A DNA stretch of 56,736 bases, taken from the NCBI GenBank assembly GCA_913775975.1, contig CAJYLQ010000006.1, forward strand, positions 1 to 56,736. The letters run 5' to 3'. The notes below the pieces were generated by a model. That model had not been told where the DNA came from. It made no database searches and saw nothing but the letters and a program-made list of their open reading frames with translations. This document shows, one piece after another, positions 33,466 through 42,846 of this stretch. A program made the translations under genes and the position numbers. The DNA is from an uncultured Sphingomonas sp. (lineage in GTDB: Bacteria; Pseudomonadota; Alphaproteobacteria; Sphingomonadales; Sphingomonadaceae). Position 1 is the stretch's first letter, and the number at the start of each line of letters is the position of its first letter.

Positions 33466-36400
33466 ATGGGTTTCCGCAACATGTCGGCCTGGGCGATCCG
33501 CAACCCGGTGCCGCCCATCGTCCTGTTCCTGGCGCTGACCATCGCCGGCCTGTTGTCGTTCAGCCGGATGCCGGTGAACGACAGCCCGGAAATCACCTTC
33601 CCGGCGGTCGTCGTCGTCATCTCCCAGCCCGGCGCCGCGCCGACCGAGATCGAGACGCAGATCACGCAGCGGGTGGAGGCGGCGATCCGCGCGCTGGAGG
33701 GCGTGGACGAGATCAACTCGACCGTGCGCGAGGGCAGTTCGGAAACCTTCGTCCAGTTCAGCTTCGATACGCCCGTGGACCGCGCGGTCAATGACGTGCG
33801 CAACGCGGTATCCTCGATCCGGGGCGAGTTGCCTGAAGGGATCATCGAGCCGCAGGTGACGCGTGTCACGATCAACGGCGGCGCGGTCGCGCAATGGTCG
33901 GTCGAGGGCGACGACATGACGATGGAGGAGCTGTCGAACTTCGTCGACCGCGTCGTCCGCAACCGTCTGCTCGCGGTGCCCGGGATGCAGAGCATCCGGC
34001 TGGACGGCGGCGTCACCCGCGCGATCCGCGTGACGCTCGATCCCGCCAAGATGCAGTCGCTGGGCATCACCGCCTCGCAGGTCAATCAGGCGCTGCGCAG
34101 CGCCAATACCAACGCGGCGGGCGGCCGGGTGGAGCTGGGCGGCGGCGAGCAGTCGCTGCGCATCGTCGGCAACGCCGCGGACGCCTATACGCTGGGCCAG
34201 ACGCAGATCCCGATCACCGGCAACCAGGTGACGGACGGCAGCGGCTTCGGCCAGTCGCTCGGCCGCACCGTCCGGCTGAACGAGATCGCGCAGGTCCGCG
34301 ACGCCTCGCTCGAACAGCGCGCGCTGGCGAAGGTCGGCAGCCGGCAGGTCGTCGGCTTCGGCATCCTGCGCGCGCGCGGCGCGTCGGAGGTGCAGCTGTA
34401 CGACGCCACCGTCGCGGAGCTGAACAAGCTGGAGAAGGAAAATCCGAAGATCCACTTCGTCCAGCAGTTCACCAGCGTCGACTATACGAAGAAGCAGTAC
34501 CACTCCGCGATCAAGGCGCTGGTCGAAGGCGCGCTGCTGGCAGTCGTCGTCGTCTATCTGTTCCTGCGCGACAAGCGGGCGACGCTGATCTCCGCGCTGG
34601 CGATCCCGCTGTCGGCGATCCCGACCTTCTGGGTCATGTCGCTGATGGGGTTCAGCCTGAACTTCATGACGCTGCTGGGCCTCAGCCTGGTCGCGGGCGT
34701 GCTGGTCGACGACGCGATCGTGGAGATCGAGAATATCGTCCGCCACATGCGGATGGGCAAATCCGCCTATCAGGCCTCGATCGACGCGGCGGACGAGATC
34801 GGGCTGGCGGTGGTCGCCACCACCTTCTCGATCGTCGCGGTGTTCCTGCCGGTCGGGCTGATGCCCGGCATCGCCGGCCAGTTCTTCAAGAATTTCGGTA
34901 TCACCGTCGTCGTCGCGGTGCTGATGAGCCTGGCCGTCGCGCGGCTCATCACGCCGATGGTCGCGGCCTATTTCCTGAAGGCGCATGGCCATCAGGAACA
35001 TGGCGGCGGCTGGGCGATGGACCGCTACATGGCGGTGCTGCACTGGACGCTGCGCCATCGGTGGAAGACGATGGGCCTCGGCCTTGCCGCCTTCCTCGCG
35101 ACGATCGCCGCCTTCGCCACGCTGCCCTTCACCTTCCAGCCGCCGCAGGACCAGAATTTCAGCTCCGTCTCCATTTCCATGGTGCCCGGCACGACGCTGG
35201 AACAGACGGAGGCGGTCGCCGACAAGGTGAACGACATCCTGAAGAAGCAGCAGGAGGTCTTGACCGCGGTCCAGCAGATCAAGCCCGGCTCCGCCTCGAT
35301 CGACGTCACGCTGCGCGACGACCGCGCGCGTTCCTCGATCAATTTCGAGCGCGAGACGGCGGTACTGCTGAACACCATCCCCGATGCGCGGATCAGCTTC
35401 TCGTCGAGCGATGGCGGTGGCGGCAGCAGCCGGCCGGTGTCGATCATGCTGGCGGGTGACGATCCCAAGGCGCTGCTAGCCACCGCGACGAAGCTGGCCG
35501 ACCAGATGAAGACGCTGCCCGATCTGCGCGCGCCGCGCGTGGAGGGCGACATGCCACGGCCGGAACTCATCATCCGTCCGCGCCTGAACCTGGCGGCCGA
35601 ACTGGGCGTCAGCACCGCCGCGCTCAGCCAGACGATCCGTATCGCGACACAGGGCGAGATCGAGCAGAACAGCGCGAAATTCTCGCTGTCCGACCGCCAG
35701 ATCCCGATCGGCGTCGCGCTCGATCCCAATGCCCGGCGGCAGCTGGACACGATCCGCAACCTGCCCGTGCAGCTGCAACGCGGCGGCACCGTGCCGCTCG
35801 GCGTGGTGGCCGACATCAGCTACGGCTCCGGCCCGGCCGAGATCCGCCGCTACAATCAGGAGCGGCGGATCATCGTCGACGCCGATCTGGCCCCCGGCGC
35901 GATCAGCGGCGAACAGCGCGCCAAGGTCATGGAACTGCCGATCATGAAGGCGCTGCCCGCCGGCGTGCACTATGCCGCCGCCGGCTCCGCCAAGTGGCAG
36001 GCGGAGATGATCCGCAACTTCATCATCGCGGTGATCGCGGGCATCCTGCTCGTGCTGGCGGTGCTGATCCTGCTCTATCGTCGCGCGGTGCCGCCCTTCG
36101 TCAATCTCGGCTCGCTGGTGCTGGCGCCGCTGGGCGGGGCGATCGCGCTGCACCTGTGCGGCATGGCGATTTCGCTGCCGGTGCTGATCGGGCTGCTGAT
36201 GCTGCTGGGCATCGTCGCGAAGAACTCGATTCTCCTCATCGACTTCGCGCTGGAGGAGATGCGCGTGGGCGTGCCGCCGACGGATGCGATCCTCGATGCC
36301 GGGCACAAGCGCGCGCAGCCGATCGTGATGACGACGGTCGCGATGGTCGCGGGCATGGTGCCGACCGCGCTGTCGCTGGGCGGCGACGGGTCGTTCAACC

Positions 36401-36615
36401 AGCCGATGGCGGTGACGGTGATCGGCGGCCTGATCCTGTCGACGATCCTGACGCTGGTGATCGTGCCCGCCGCCTTCAGCCTGGCGATCGGCATCGAGGA
36501 ATGGATCGGCCCGCGCCTCGGCAAGCGGCTGCTGACCTACAAGCCCGGCGACGAGCTGGGCCCGGTGATCGAGGGCGGGCCGGCGCGGCCGCAGCTGGGC
36601 CAGCCGGCGGAGTGA
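33466..36615 (+). CDS. RND efflux pump permease (HAE1 family)
   Basis: A 1049-residue inner-membrane proton-driven exporter with 12 helices and two large periplasmic loops. It begins [28 protein letters not shown]; helix 4 carries the proton-relay aspartates ([17 protein letters not shown]), and the duplicated C-half is recognisable ([22 protein letters not shown]). Substrates may be drugs, solvents or metabolites. The first-loop pattern [29 protein letters not shown] is typical. No outer-membrane channel gene follows; the pump presumably uses a channel encoded elsewhere. Confidence 0.94.
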   Translation: MGFRNMSAWAIRNPVPPIVLFLALTIAGLLSFSRMPVNDSPEITFPAVVVVISQPGAAPTEIETQITQRVEAAIRALEGVDEINSTVREGSSETFVQFSFDTPVDRAVNDVRNAVSSIRGELPEGIIEPQVTRVTINGGAVAQWSVEGDDMTMEELSNFVDRVVRNRLLAVPGMQSIRLDGGVTRAIRVTLDPAKMQSLGITASQVNQALRSANTNAAGGRVELGGGEQSLRIVGNAADAYTLGQTQIPITGNQVTDGSGFGQSLGRTVRLNEIAQVRDASLEQRALAKVGSRQVVGFGILRARGASEVQLYDATVAELNKLEKENPKIHFVQQFTSVDYTKKQYHSAIKALVEGALLAVVVVYLFLRDKRATLISALAIPLSAIPTFWVMSLMGFSLNFMTLLGLSLVAGVLVDDAIVEIENIVRHMRMGKSAYQASIDAADEIGLAVVATTFSIVAVFLPVGLMPGIAGQFFKNFGITVVVAVLMSLAVARLITPMVAAYFLKAHGHQEHGGGWAMDRYMAVLHWTLRHRWKTMGLGLAAFLATIAAFATLPFTFQPPQDQNFSSVSISMVPGTTLEQTEAVADKVNDILKKQQEVLTAVQQIKPGSASIDVTLRDDRARSSINFERETAVLLNTIPDARISFSSSDGGGGSSRPVSIMLAGDDPKALLATATKLADQMKTLPDLRAPRVEGDMPRPELIIRPRLNLAAELGVSTAALSQTIRIATQGEIEQNSAKFSLSDRQIPIGVALDPNARRQLDTIRNLPVQLQRGGTVPLGVVADISYGSGPAEIRRYNQERRIIVDADLAPGAISGEQRAKVMELPIMKALPAGVHYAAAGSAKWQAEMIRNFIIAVIAGILLVLAVLILLYRRAVPPFVNLGSLVLAPLGGAIALHLCGMAISLPVLIGLLMLLGIVAKNSILLIDFALEEMRVGVPPTDAILDAGHKRAQPIVMTTVAMVAGMVPTALSLGGDGSFNQPMAVTVIGGLILSTILTLVIVPAAFSLAIGIEEWIGPRLGKRLLTYKPGDELGPVIEGGPARPQLGQPAE

Positions 36616-36678
36616 TCTGCCGGCGGATCGTTGGGGGCGCGAAATGAACAAAGGCCGGGCTCGCACATTGTCCGTGTG

Positions 36679-37938
36679 ATGAACCGCACCGCCGCGCGTC
36701 CCGACCCCGTTCCGCCGGGCCTGACACGGATGCGGCGCGTGGCGGGGCTGCTGCTGGTGCTGATGGCGGCGCTGTTCTTCGCCAGCCGCGCGATGGAGCC
36801 GGCGCATCCCGGCTGGGGCTTCGTCCGCAGTTTCGCCGAAGCCGCGATGATCGGCGGGCTGGCGGACTGGTTCGCGGTGACGGCGCTGTTCCGGCATCCG
36901 CTCGGCCTGCCGATCCCGCACACCGCGATCGTCCCGCGCAACAAGGACCGGATCGGCGACCAGCTGGCCAGCTTCCTGCGCTCCAACTTCCTGATCCCGC
37001 GCGTCGTCGCGCGGCGGATGCGCCGCGTCGATGTGGCGTCGGCGCTCGCGCGCTGGCTGACCGATCCGCCCGAGGGGGCGGGCGGGCAGTTCCGGCGCGG
37101 CGCCTCCCGCCTCGTCGCGCAGGTGCTGGAGGGGCTGGACCCCAATCGGCTGGGCGGCATGGTTAAGTCCGCCGTCGCCGCGCGCCTGTCCGACACGCGC
37201 GTCGCGCCGATGCTGGGCCAGCTACTGAAGGCGGCGATGGCGGAGGGGCGGCACAAGCCGCTGCTCGACGCCGCGATCCGCTGGGCGGCGGGCGCGCTCG
37301 CCTCCAACGACCAGCTGGTCCGCCAGATGATCCACCAGCGCGCCGGGGCGATCCTGCGCTGGACGGGGCTGGACGAGACGCTGGCCGACAAGCTGATCGG
37401 TGGGCTCGACACATTGCTGACCGACATGGCCGACGACCCCGACCACCCCCTTCGCCTGAAGGCAGAGGAGGGGCTGGACCGCATCGCCTGGGACCTGCAG
37501 CACGATCCAGCGATGCAGGCCCGCGTGGAGGCGATGAAGGCGGAGCTGATCGCCAATCCGGCCATGGCCCGCTGGCTCGACGGCCTGTGGGAGCAGGCGC
37601 GCGCAGCGCTGTTGCGCATCGCGCACGACCCGGAGGCGGCGATGCGCGGCGGGCTGGGCGATGTGCTGCGCCAGATCGGCACCACGCTGCGCGACGACCC
37701 GCGTTTGTCGCGCCGCATCAACCGCTTCGTCCGCCGCGCGACGGTGGCGCTGGCGGCGGACTATGGCGACGGCATCGTGCGGCTGGTATCGGAAACCGTG
37801 CGCAGCTGGGACGTACGCACCGTCACCGGCCGGCTGGAGAATGCGGTGGGCCGCGACCTTCAGTACATCCGCATCAACGGAACGCTGGTTGGTGGCCTTG
37901 TCGGCCTTGCAATCCATTGTGTCGATGTGCTTTTGTGA
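36679..37938 (+). CDS. DUF445 family membrane protein
   Basis: A 419-residue protein with an N-terminal helix (residues 20-37), the conserved DUF445 segment FAEAAMIGGLADWFAVTALFRHPLGLPIPHTAIVPRNKDRIGDQLASFL, a long alpha-helical middle (two related helical stretches rich in LARWL/MARWL), and a C-terminal helix VGGLVGLAIHCVDVLL. The WFAVTALFRHPLG and IPHTAIIPRNK motif is diagnostic, but the function of the family is unknown. ATG 36679 is preceded by GTG 36676; neither has a strong ribosome site. Confidence 0.8.
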   Translation: MNRTAARPDPVPPGLTRMRRVAGLLLVLMAALFFASRAMEPAHPGWGFVRSFAEAAMIGGLADWFAVTALFRHPLGLPIPHTAIVPRNKDRIGDQLASFLRSNFLIPRVVARRMRRVDVASALARWLTDPPEGAGGQFRRGASRLVAQVLEGLDPNRLGGMVKSAVAARLSDTRVAPMLGQLLKAAMAEGRHKPLLDAAIRWAAGALASNDQLVRQMIHQRAGAILRWTGLDETLADKLIGGLDTLLTDMADDPDHPLRLKAEEGLDRIAWDLQHDPAMQARVEAMKAELIANPAMARWLDGLWEQARAALLRIAHDPEAAMRGGLGDVLRQIGTTLRDDPRLSRRINRFVRRATVALAADYGDGIVRLVSETVRSWDVRTVTGRLENAVGRDLQYIRINGTLVGGLVGLAIHCVDVLL

Positions 37939-38031
37939 ACCGCTGATGACCAGCGCGCATCCCCCGTCGCCATCGGTCGCGAACCACTCCCGGCTTGCCG
38001 ACCGGCCGCGTTTCCCGCAAGGAACGACTCG

Positions 38032-39129
38032 ATGAGCGCTATCGCGGATTTCGAGCAGGATCAGGGCACCGTCCGCTTCACCGGCGATCTGCTGCTGTCG
38101 CGCCTCGGCAAGCTGCCCGAGCGGCTGGACGCGATCGACGGCGGGGTGTCGCGCGTCGATCTGGGGTCGGTCGATCGGATCGACACGGTCGGCGCCTGGG
38201 TCGTCCACCGCTTCGCCGCGCGGCTCAATGCACCGGTCGAGGGGCTGGACGACGACAATCGCGCACTGTTCGAACAGGTGGTCAAGGCCGATGAGCCCGT
38301 CGCCCGGCCTGAGGGTATCCGCAGCCCGCTGATCCGCGTGCTGGGCGAGGTGGGCGACGCGGTCGTCGGTGCGGGTCGCACGCTGCTCGGCCTGCTGGGC
38401 TTCCTCGGCGCGACGACGCTGGCGATGCTGGCGGTCATCCGCCATCCGCGCCGCTTCCGCTTCAACGCGGTGGTGCATGAATTCGAGACGGTCGGCGTCT
38501 CCGCCCTCGCGATCATCGGCCTGATGAGCTTCCTGATCGGCATCGTCATCGCGCAGCAGGGCGCGGTACAGCTGCGCCAGTTCGGTGCGGAGGTGTTCAC
38601 GATCAACCTGGTCGGCCGGCTGACGCTGCGCGAACTGGGCGTGCTGATGACCGCGATCATGGTCGCCGGTCGCTCCGGCTCCGCCTTCGCCGCGCAGCTC
38701 GGCACGATGAAGCTGACCGAGGAGATCGACGCGATGCGCACGATCGGCGTCTCCCCGATGGAGGCGCTGGTGCTGCCGCGCACGGTCGCGGCGGTGGTGC
38801 TGATGCCGCTGCTCGGCTTCTATTCCAGTCTGGTCGCGATGGTCGGCGGCTGCCTGCTCGCCTGGATATCGCTCGGCATCCCGCCCGTGACCTTCATCGC
38901 GCGCATCCGCGAGGTGGTGCCGATCACCGACCTGTATGTCGGCCTCATCAAGGCGCCGGTGTTCGGCGCGATCATCGCCATCGCCGGCTGTTTCCAGGGC
39001 ATGCAGGTGGAGGCGGACGCCGAGCAGGTGGGCCTGCGCACGACCGCCGCGGTGGTGCAGGGCATCTTCCTCGTCATCGTGCTCGACGCGTTCTTCGCGG
39101 TGTTCTTCACCTGGGTGGGATGGGATTGA
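38032..39129 (+). CDS. mlaE: MlaE-type ABC permease with N-terminal STAS-like domain
   Basis: A 365-residue inner-membrane permease of the lipid (Mla/MCE) transporter. Residues 1-100 resemble a STAS-like domain fused in front (VDLGSVDRIDTVGAWVVHRF), then the MlaE permease domain (from about 130; FETVGVSALAIIGLMSFLIGIVIAQQGAVQLRQFGAEVFTINLVG, RELGVLMTAIMVAGRSGSAFAAQLGTMKLTEEIDAMRTIGVSPMEALVLPR). In E. coli the STAS part is the separate MlaB; fusion is common in alphaproteobacteria. AAGGAACG is the ribosome site. It overlaps the ATPase gene. Confidence 0.93.
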   Translation: MSAIADFEQDQGTVRFTGDLLLSRLGKLPERLDAIDGGVSRVDLGSVDRIDTVGAWVVHRFAARLNAPVEGLDDDNRALFEQVVKADEPVARPEGIRSPLIRVLGEVGDAVVGAGRTLLGLLGFLGATTLAMLAVIRHPRRFRFNAVVHEFETVGVSALAIIGLMSFLIGIVIAQQGAVQLRQFGAEVFTINLVGRLTLRELGVLMTAIMVAGRSGSAFAAQLGTMKLTEEIDAMRTIGVSPMEALVLPRTVAAVVLMPLLGFYSSLVAMVGGCLLAWISLGIPPVTFIARIREVVPITDLYVGLIKAPVFGAIIAIAGCFQGMQVEADAEQVGLRTTAAVVQGIFLVIVLDAFFAVFFTWVGWD

Positions 39130-40022
39130 TGGCGCGCCGCGATCAGGAGGTGATCGTCGACGTGCGCGGCCTGCGCAACGCGTTCGGCGAGCAGGTCATC
39201 CACGACAATCTCGATCTGCAGGTCCGCCGGGGCGAGATTCTGGGCGTGGTCGGCGGGTCGGGCACGGGCAAGTCGGTGCTGATGCGCTCGATCATCGGCC
39301 TCCAGACCCCAGTGGCCGGCGATATCACCGTCTTCGGCGAGCCGACGATCGGCCGCGACGAGACGGAGGCGACCGATATCCGCAAGCGCTGGGGCGTGCT
39401 GTTCCAGGGCGGGGCGCTCTTCTCCACGCTGACCGTGGCGGAGAATGTGCAGGTGCCGCTGCGCGAATTCTACCGTCAGCTGCCGCAGGCGCTGCTGGAC
39501 GAGATCGCCGCCTACAAGGTGGTGATGACCGGCCTGCCCGCGAATGCCGGCCCCAAATATCCCGCTGAGCTGTCGGGCGGCATGAAGAAGCGCGCGGGCC
39601 TGGCGCGCGCGCTGGCGCTCGACCCTGAACTGCTGTTCCTCGACGAGCCGACCGCCGGCCTCGATCCGATCGGCGCGGCGGCGTTCGACGAGCTGATCCG
39701 CTCGCTCAGCCGCACACTGGGCCTGACCGTGTTCCTCATCACGCACGATCTCGACACGCTCTACGCGATCTGCGACCGGGTGGCAGTGCTGGCGGAAAAG
39801 CGGGTGATCGCGGTCGGCACGATCCCGGAACTGATCGCGACGGACCATCCGTGGATCCGTGAATATTTCGGCGGACCGCGCGGGCGAGCGGCCGCGACAA
39901 CCGACGAATTCGGCGCCAACGCCGCGAATGGCGGCGATGCCGCCGAGCCGGCGAACCGCGCCGGTGACGATGAACACGATGCGGCCGGCGACGATGCCGG
40001 ATACAGGCAGGGAACAGACTGA
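39129..40022 (+). CDS. mlaF: MlaF-type ABC ATPase
   Basis: A 297-residue ATPase powering the Mla lipid transporter. Walker A is GGSGTGKS, the Q-loop FQGGALFSTLTV (typical for MlaF), signature LSGGMKKR, Walker B LLFLDEPTAGLD and the switch histidine LITHDLD. The C-terminal 45 residues are acidic and Ala/Gly/Asp-rich (NAANGGDAAEPANRAGDDEHDAAGDDAG), an extension absent from E. coli MlaF. Start 39129 overlaps the mlaE stop (TGATG); ATG 39120 in frame is an alternative. It overlaps mlaD by one base. Confidence 0.93.
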   Translation: MARRDQEVIVDVRGLRNAFGEQVIHDNLDLQVRRGEILGVVGGSGTGKSVLMRSIIGLQTPVAGDITVFGEPTIGRDETEATDIRKRWGVLFQGGALFSTLTVAENVQVPLREFYRQLPQALLDEIAAYKVVMTGLPANAGPKYPAELSGGMKKRAGLARALALDPELLFLDEPTAGLDPIGAAAFDELIRSLSRTLGLTVFLITHDLDTLYAICDRVAVLAEKRVIAVGTIPELIATDHPWIREYFGGPRGRAAATTDEFGANAANGGDAAEPANRAGDDEHDAAGDDAGYRQGTD

Positions 40023-40984
40023 TGGAAACCCGATCGAACCACGTCCTGGTCGGCGCCGTCGTGCTGATCCTGCTGGCCGTGCTGGCGCTCTTCACCGTTT
40101 GGATCGCCCGGCTGGGCGGCACGTCGGAGAAGGAATATGACATCTTCTTCCGCCAGTCGGTCGATGGCCTCGCGCGGGGCTCCGCCGTCACCTATTCGGG
40201 CGTGCCGTCGGGTCAGGTGAAGTCGATCGCGCTGTGGCCCATCGATCCGCAGTTCGTGCGCGTGCGCATCAGCGTCAATGACGACACGCCCGTGCTGCAG
40301 GGCACGACCGCGACCGTCGTCGGCAGCTTCACGGGCACCAGCACCGTGTCGCTGGATGGCGCGCGCAAGGGCGCGCCGCCAATCACCTGCCCCGAACAGG
40401 ATCCAGTGAAGTCCTGCCCCTATGGTGTGCCGGTGATCCCGACCAAGCAGGGCGGTCTCGGCGCGATCCTCAATTCCGCGCCGCAATTGCTGGAGCGGCT
40501 GTCGACGCTGACCGAGCGGCTGACCGGCCTGCTCAGCGATCGCAACCAGGCCTCGATCGCGGGCATCCTCGACAACACCAACCGGCTGACCGACGCGCTC
40601 GCGGATCGCGGGCCGGAGATCGCCGCCACGCTGGCGCAGACCCGCGTCGCGATCCAGCAGGCCGGCGATGCCGCGCAGCAGATCGGTGAGCTCGCCGCCA
40701 CGACCAACGGCGTGCTGGCGAACGACATCAAGCCGACGATCAACAACCTGAACGGTGCCATCTCGTCCGCGCAGAAATCGGCGGATACGCTGAATGCCGC
40801 GATCGGTGATGCGCGCCCGGGCCTGCAGACCTTCTCGCGCCAGACGGTGCCGGAGGTGAACCGGCTGGTGCGCGATCTGCGCACGACCTCGGCAGCGCTG
40901 TCGTCGATCGCGGAGAAGGTCGATCAGGGCGGCGCATCGTCGCTGATCGGATCGCAGAAGCTCCCGGATTACAAGGGTAAGTGA
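40022..40984 (+). CDS. mlaD: MlaD-type MCE protein
   Basis: A 320-residue inner-membrane-anchored, periplasmic lipid-binding protein. Helix 1 (HVLVGAVVLILLAVLALFTVWIARLG) is followed by one MCE domain (EYDIFFRQSVDGLARGSAVTYSGVPSGQVKSIAL, VGSFTGTSTVSLDG) and a long C-terminal alpha-helical part with Gln/Ala-rich coiled coil (about 160-300; QAGDAAQQIGELAATTNGVLANDIKPTINNLNGAISSAQKSADTLNAAIGDA), longer than E. coli MlaD and more like the extended MCE tunnels. Start overlaps mlaF (TGATG). Confidence 0.92.
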   Translation: METRSNHVLVGAVVLILLAVLALFTVWIARLGGTSEKEYDIFFRQSVDGLARGSAVTYSGVPSGQVKSIALWPIDPQFVRVRISVNDDTPVLQGTTATVVGSFTGTSTVSLDGARKGAPPITCPEQDPVKSCPYGVPVIPTKQGGLGAILNSAPQLLERLSTLTERLTGLLSDRNQASIAGILDNTNRLTDALADRGPEIAATLAQTRVAIQQAGDAAQQIGELAATTNGVLANDIKPTINNLNGAISSAQKSADTLNAAIGDARPGLQTFSRQTVPEVNRLVRDLRTTSAALSSIAEKVDQGGASSLIGSQKLPDYKGK

Positions 40985-40992
40985 GGGCCGCC

Positions 40993-41610
40993 ATGACGAA
41001 CATCCATCATCGCCTGCCGGTCCGCGCGACGACGCTGGCGCTGGCGCTCGCGGCGGCGCTGCCGCTCTCCGGCTGCATCAGCTTCGGTGCGAAGCCGCCC
41101 AAGCAGCTGCTGACGTTGCAGGCCGCCGATCAGGTGCCGATCGGCCGCGAACAGGACGGTGCGTCGGCCAAGGCGATCGTCATCACCGTGCCCGCCACGC
41201 CCGCCGCGATCGCGGTGCCGCGTGTGCCGGTGCAGACAGGCGCGACCAGCCTGGCCTATGTCAAGGACGCGCAATGGGCGGAGCCGCCGGCGCGCCTGTT
41301 CGCCCGGCTGGTGTCGGACACGGTCGCCGCGCGCACCGGCCGCATCGTCGTCAGCCCCGTGCAGGCGGTCGGCGAAAGCAACGACCAGCTGGATGGCGAG
41401 CTGCGCAATTTCGGCCTCGACGCGGACCGGCGGCAGGCGGTCGTCACCTTCGACGCCGCGCTGATGCGCGATGGCGCCGCGAAGATCGAAAAGCGCCGGT
41501 TCGAGGCGCGCGTGCCGATCGCGGCGATCGACGCGATGAGCGCGGGCACCGCGCTCAACCAGGCGGCCAATCAGGTCGCGGCGGAGGTGGCGGGTTGGAT
41601 CGGGCGCTGA
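40993..41610 (+). CDS. ABC transport auxiliary lipoprotein (PqiC/LptE-like)
   Basis: A 205-residue lipoprotein with a lipobox LPLSGCIS near residue 26, so it is anchored in a membrane after the cysteine. The body matches the ABC-type transport auxiliary lipoprotein family (AKAIVITVPATPAAIAVPRVPVQ, DAQWAEPPARLFARLVSDTVAAR, QLDGELRNFGLDADRRQAVVTFDAALM), which replaces MlaA/PqiC as the outer-membrane partner of Mla-like transporters. GAGGG is close upstream of ATG 40993; GTG 40981 overlapping the mlaD stop is an alternative. Confidence 0.85.
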   Translation: MTNIHHRLPVRATTLALALAAALPLSGCISFGAKPPKQLLTLQAADQVPIGREQDGASAKAIVITVPATPAAIAVPRVPVQTGATSLAYVKDAQWAEPPARLFARLVSDTVAARTGRIVVSPVQAVGESNDQLDGELRNFGLDADRRQAVVTFDAALMRDGAAKIEKRRFEARVPIAAIDAMSAGTALNQAANQVAAEVAGWIGR

Positions 41611-42003
41611 CCGCGCACCGGCCGGGGATCCAATCGGTGCAAGGTCCGGCCGTCATGCCGGCAGCCTGAGCCGCCGCGTCGCCGGTTGATCGACGCGCCG
41701 TGCCAGATTGCCCGCATCGGTGGCGGCATTCGCGATAGAGGCTCGCCCCGGGTTCCTCCGCTGGAGGGGAGGGGCATCACCCCTCGTCGTTTCCGCTGAT
41801 AGCAGAATGACGTTAGGTTGACCCGTCATTGCGAGCAGAGCGAAGCAATCCAGAGCCGGACCAAGACGCCCTGGATTGCTTCGCTGCACTCGCAATGACG
41901 ACCTCGGTTCGACTTCACGCCATTTCCCCTCTGGCGGCATCCGCCTGACGGTTCGGGCACGCTTCCCCTGGCGGTCGCCATCAATCGGCGATGCCAGACG
42001 CGC
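41611..42003. repeat. Intergenic region carrying a long inverted repeat
   Basis: A 393-base gap between convergent operons. Apart from the element at 41824-41900 it holds a GGCGAATGC-type stretch near 41725 and C/G-rich hairpin fragments; no ORF with a ribosome site. Nothing else recognised. Confidence 0.6.
41824..41900. repeat. 77-base inverted repeat, sphingomonad-type mobile repeat
   Basis: The 30-base arms 41824-41853 and 41871-41900 are complementary at 27 positions; both carry CGTCATTGCGAG and AGCGAAGCAATCCAG (the second arm in reverse). Repeats with these arms are common in intergenic DNA of several alphaproteobacteria. It can fold into a very stable hairpin and may serve as a terminator for both flanking operons. 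Confidence 0.8.
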
Positions 42004-42846
42004 CTACGCCCGTGCCAGCGAGATGATCCGCTCGGCCTCCGCCAAGTGCAACCGTTCCACCATCGCGCCGTCCAGACGTATCGCGCCCTTGTCGTCATTC
42101 TCGGGCAGCGCGAACGCCGCGATCACCGCCTCGGCCCAGGCGATCGAAGCCGCGTCCGGGCCGAAGGCGGCATTGGCCGTCGCGATCTGCGCGGGGTGGA
42201 TCAGCGTCTTGCCATCGAAGCCGAACATCGCGCCCTGCGCACATTCGGCGGCCAGCCGCTCGGGATCGTCCGTCGCGTTCAGCACGCCGTCCAGCGCCAG
42301 CATCCCGCCCGCCCGCGCGCCCGCCACGATCTGCGCCAGCGCGGGGAGCAGCGGGGTGCGCGCCGCATCGGGCCGGGCCCGCAGGTCAAGCGCAAGGTCG
42401 TTCGTCCCCGCCACCAGCGCCGCCAGCCGCAGCCCGGCGGCCGCCTCCGCCAGTGCGGGGAGGGCGAGCAGCCCGCGCGCGCTCTCGATCATCGCCCAGA
42501 GCGGCGGCCCGTCCGTCCCCAGCGCCGCCCGTGCGGCCGCGACGTCGGCGGGGCCATCGACCTTGGGCAGCAGCACCGCCGCCGCGCCGGCATCGCGCAG
42601 CGCCGCCAGATCGTCCGCCGCCCACGTGGTGCCCGCACCGTTGACGCGCACCACCAGTGGTCGCCCGCCCGTCGCCAGCGTCGCGATGGCGGCGGCGCGT
42701 GCCTCGACCTTGCGATCGGGCGCGACCGAATCCTCCAGATCGAGGATCGCGATATCGCACGCCAGCGACGCCAGCTTGGCGATGGCACGCGGATTGGAGG
42801 CAGGGAGGAACAGCGCGCTGCGCACCCGCCGCGGCACCGCCGTCAT
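42004..42846 (-). CDS. HpcH/HpaI-CitE family lyase
   Basis: A 280-residue TIM-barrel lyase of the citrate lyase beta (CitE)/malyl-CoA lyase group, which splits or condenses acyl-CoA esters of hydroxy acids with magnesium. Conserved parts are RSALFLPASNPRAIAKL, DIAILDLEDSVAPDRKVEAR, LVVRVNG, VLLPKVDGPADV, PPLWAMIESARGLLAL (catalytic/metal Glu), GTNDLALDLRA and GFDGKTLIHPAQI. The substrate is not predictable. It overlaps the trehalase stop (ATGA) and closes the glycogen operon. Confidence 0.85.
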   Translation of the reverse strand: MTAVPRRVRSALFLPASNPRAIAKLASLACDIAILDLEDSVAPDRKVEARAAAIATLATGGRPLVVRVNGAGTTWAADDLAALRDAGAAAVLLPKVDGPADVAAARAALGTDGPPLWAMIESARGLLALPALAEAAAGLRLAALVAGTNDLALDLRARPDAARTPLLPALAQIVAGARAGGMLALDGVLNATDDPERLAAECAQGAMFGFDGKTLIHPAQIATANAAFGPDAASIAWAEAVIAAFALPENDDKGAIRLDGAMVERLHLAEAERIISLARA

